Source: Bacteriovoracaceae bacterium (GTDB taxonomy: Bacteria; Bdellovibrionota; UBA1018). Taken from it: a DNA stretch of 6,447 bases. Shown here in pieces: positions 5,588-6,447 of the stretch (its first letter is position 1; each line of letters starts with the position of its first letter). A program made the position numbers and the translations under genes. The DNA lies in the NCBI GenBank assembly GCA_947446835.1, contig CANFHS010000137.1, positions 1 to 6,447 of the forward strand, read 5' to 3'. The notes beneath the pieces are model-generated. The model saw only the letters and a list, made by a program, of their open reading frames with translations, ran no database searches and was not told where the DNA came from.

Positions 5588-6447
5588 TCAGCCGCGCAGC
5601 CGGCTCAGGAGCGCCTCGGCGTATTTCTGGGCGCGTTTCAGGCCGATTCCGGGCAATGCCATCAGGTCGTCCTCGGTGCGGGGCTGCTCCTCGCAGATGG
5701 CCATGAGGGTCCGGTCGCTCAGCACGCGGAAAGCAGGGACACCCTGTTTTCGGGCTTCCTCGAGCCGCCAGGCCCGCAGCTCCTCGAACAGCCTGGGCAG
5801 CTCGGAGGGGCGTTCGGGGTCCGGGCTGGGCTGCGGGGCGGCCTTCCTGAGCCGAGCCTTGGCGGCGCCGCTGGATCGGGAAACGGCGGCCTTGGCGCCG
5901 CTCATCGGGGCGCCTTCGATCAGCACCTTGGCCAGGCCGGCGGCTCCCACGTGGCTGCCGTTCCGGGTCAGGAGCACCTTGCGGTAGGAGATGAGCTGGC
6001 CTCCGCGCTCGAACTGCTCCTGGCCGAGCTCCACCAGCTTGGCGCGCGCCAAGGCCGAGAGCACGCGTTCAAAGCCCGAGCGCGAGACGCGCTTCCGGTC
6101 CAGGGCCGTGGCCTCGTCGAAGAGGCGGCCTACCGCCTGCCCGTCCCGTCCCGCCAGCGACGCCAGGACCTGGGCGGCCACGGCACGTTCCAGCTCGTCC
6201 AGGGTGCGGGCGGAGTCGCCGGGCGCGCAGCGATCGCACTGGCCGCACGGGGTGCCGGCATCGGTCGGGTCGCCGAAGTGCCGCACCAGCTGGAGCATGC
6301 GGCAGGCGTTGGATTGGGTGAAGTCGGTCATGCGCTCGATCTGCTTGAGGCGGTGCGAGCGCTGCGCGTCGTAGGCCTTTTTCCAGGTCTCGTTCGCCCC
6401 GCGGGTGATGTTCTCTTCGGCATCGATCTGCAGCGCGCCGTGGATCC
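5588..6447 (-). CDS. recQ: RecQ-type protein, carboxy-terminal part (zinc-binding, winged helix, HRDC)
   Basis: The frame is open to the right edge, so the amino-terminal part is missing; 285 residues are visible. Residues 30-75 match the RecQ zinc-binding region: a helical hairpin (RSHRLKQIERMTDF) and then Cys48, Cys67, Cys70 and Cys73 in CRMLQLVRHFGD...CGQCDRC. Residues about 80-155 look like a winged helix (FERVLSALARAKLVEL...ISYRKVLL). A basic, low-complexity linker (about 160-215) leads to an HRDC domain at about 218-285, with the helix-hairpin-helix-like LMALPGIGLKRAQKYAEALL. RecQ helicases unwind DNA in recombination and repair, and these modules bind DNA. The first 30 visible residues do not resemble the end of the RecQ helicase core, so the missing part could be a variant helicase or another enzyme such as a topoisomerase fusion. 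The ATG at 6331 is internal to the zinc region and is not the start. Confidence 0.85.
   Translation of the reverse strand, partial: IHGALQIDAEENITRGANETWKKAYDAQRSHRLKQIERMTDFTQSNACRMLQLVRHFGDPTDAGTPCGQCDRCAPGDSARTLDELERAVAAQVLASLAGRDGQAVGRLFDEATALDRKRVSRSGFERVLSALARAKLVELGQEQFERGGQLISYRKVLLTRNGSHVGAAGLAKVLIEGAPMSGAKAAVSRSSGAAKARLRKAAPQPSPDPERPSELPRLFEELRAWRLEEARKQGVPAFRVLSDRTLMAICEEQPRTEDDLMALPGIGLKRAQKYAEALLSRLRG

Noticed and set aside
5382..5987. A 201-codon plus-strand frame opposite the lipoprotein and RecQ-type genes.
   Set aside because: The Ser/Arg/Pro-rich product shows no domain; the opposite strand has a lipobox and an HRDC domain.
1..6447. NcoI (CCATGG) and BamHI (GGATCC) sites at the exact window ends, suggesting a cloned fragment.
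   Set aside because: Both sites also occur inside the window (for example GGATCC near 1679 is nearly formed and CCATGG occurs near 4799), genes continue naturally to both edges, and no vector sequence is seen, so chance is the simpler explanation.

Overview
The window is a compact, GC-rich stretch of bacterial chromosome, probably from a Gram-negative organism: it carries a lipoprotein, a signal-peptide-bearing beta-barrel candidate and a three-subunit proton-translocating transhydrogenase. The pnt arrangement (split alpha subunit) and the RecQ-type carboxy-terminal module would suit a deep-branching group such as Acidobacteriota or a former deltaproteobacterium, but that placement is a guess. 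No RNA genes, mobile elements or CRISPR repeats were seen, and there is no gene-free stretch longer than 300 bases.

Layout. Bases 3-515 (+) encode a SOUL-family haem-binding protein whose signal peptide probably lies off the left edge. It converges on the pntAA-pntAB-pntB operon (531-3378, minus strand), and a 9-bp hairpin covers both stop codons. A 179-base intergenic region separates pntAA from a divergent small four-helix membrane protein resembling DUF3147 (3558-3890, +). That gene abuts, stop to stop, an unrecognised 120-residue protein (3891-4253, -). A 106-base spacer with small repeats follows. Next come two envelope genes on the minus strand: a probable outer-membrane barrel (4360-4971) and, upstream of it, an Ig-like lipoprotein (5002-5520). 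The right end (5588-6447, -) is the carboxy-terminal part of a RecQ-type protein with zinc-binding, winged-helix and HRDC domains, cut off by the window edge.

How the genes fit together. Only the pnt genes form a clearly understood unit. The three subunits assemble in the inner membrane and couple proton entry to hydride transfer from NADH to NADP+, supplying NADPH. The lipoprotein and barrel gene are 29 bases apart and probably co-transcribed, so they may work together at the outer membrane; their function is unknown. The remaining genes look like ordinary chromosomal neighbours. I found no convincing evidence of an undescribed multi-gene system. The most open questions are the envelope pair, the orphan 120-residue protein, and what lies amino-terminal to the RecQ module.
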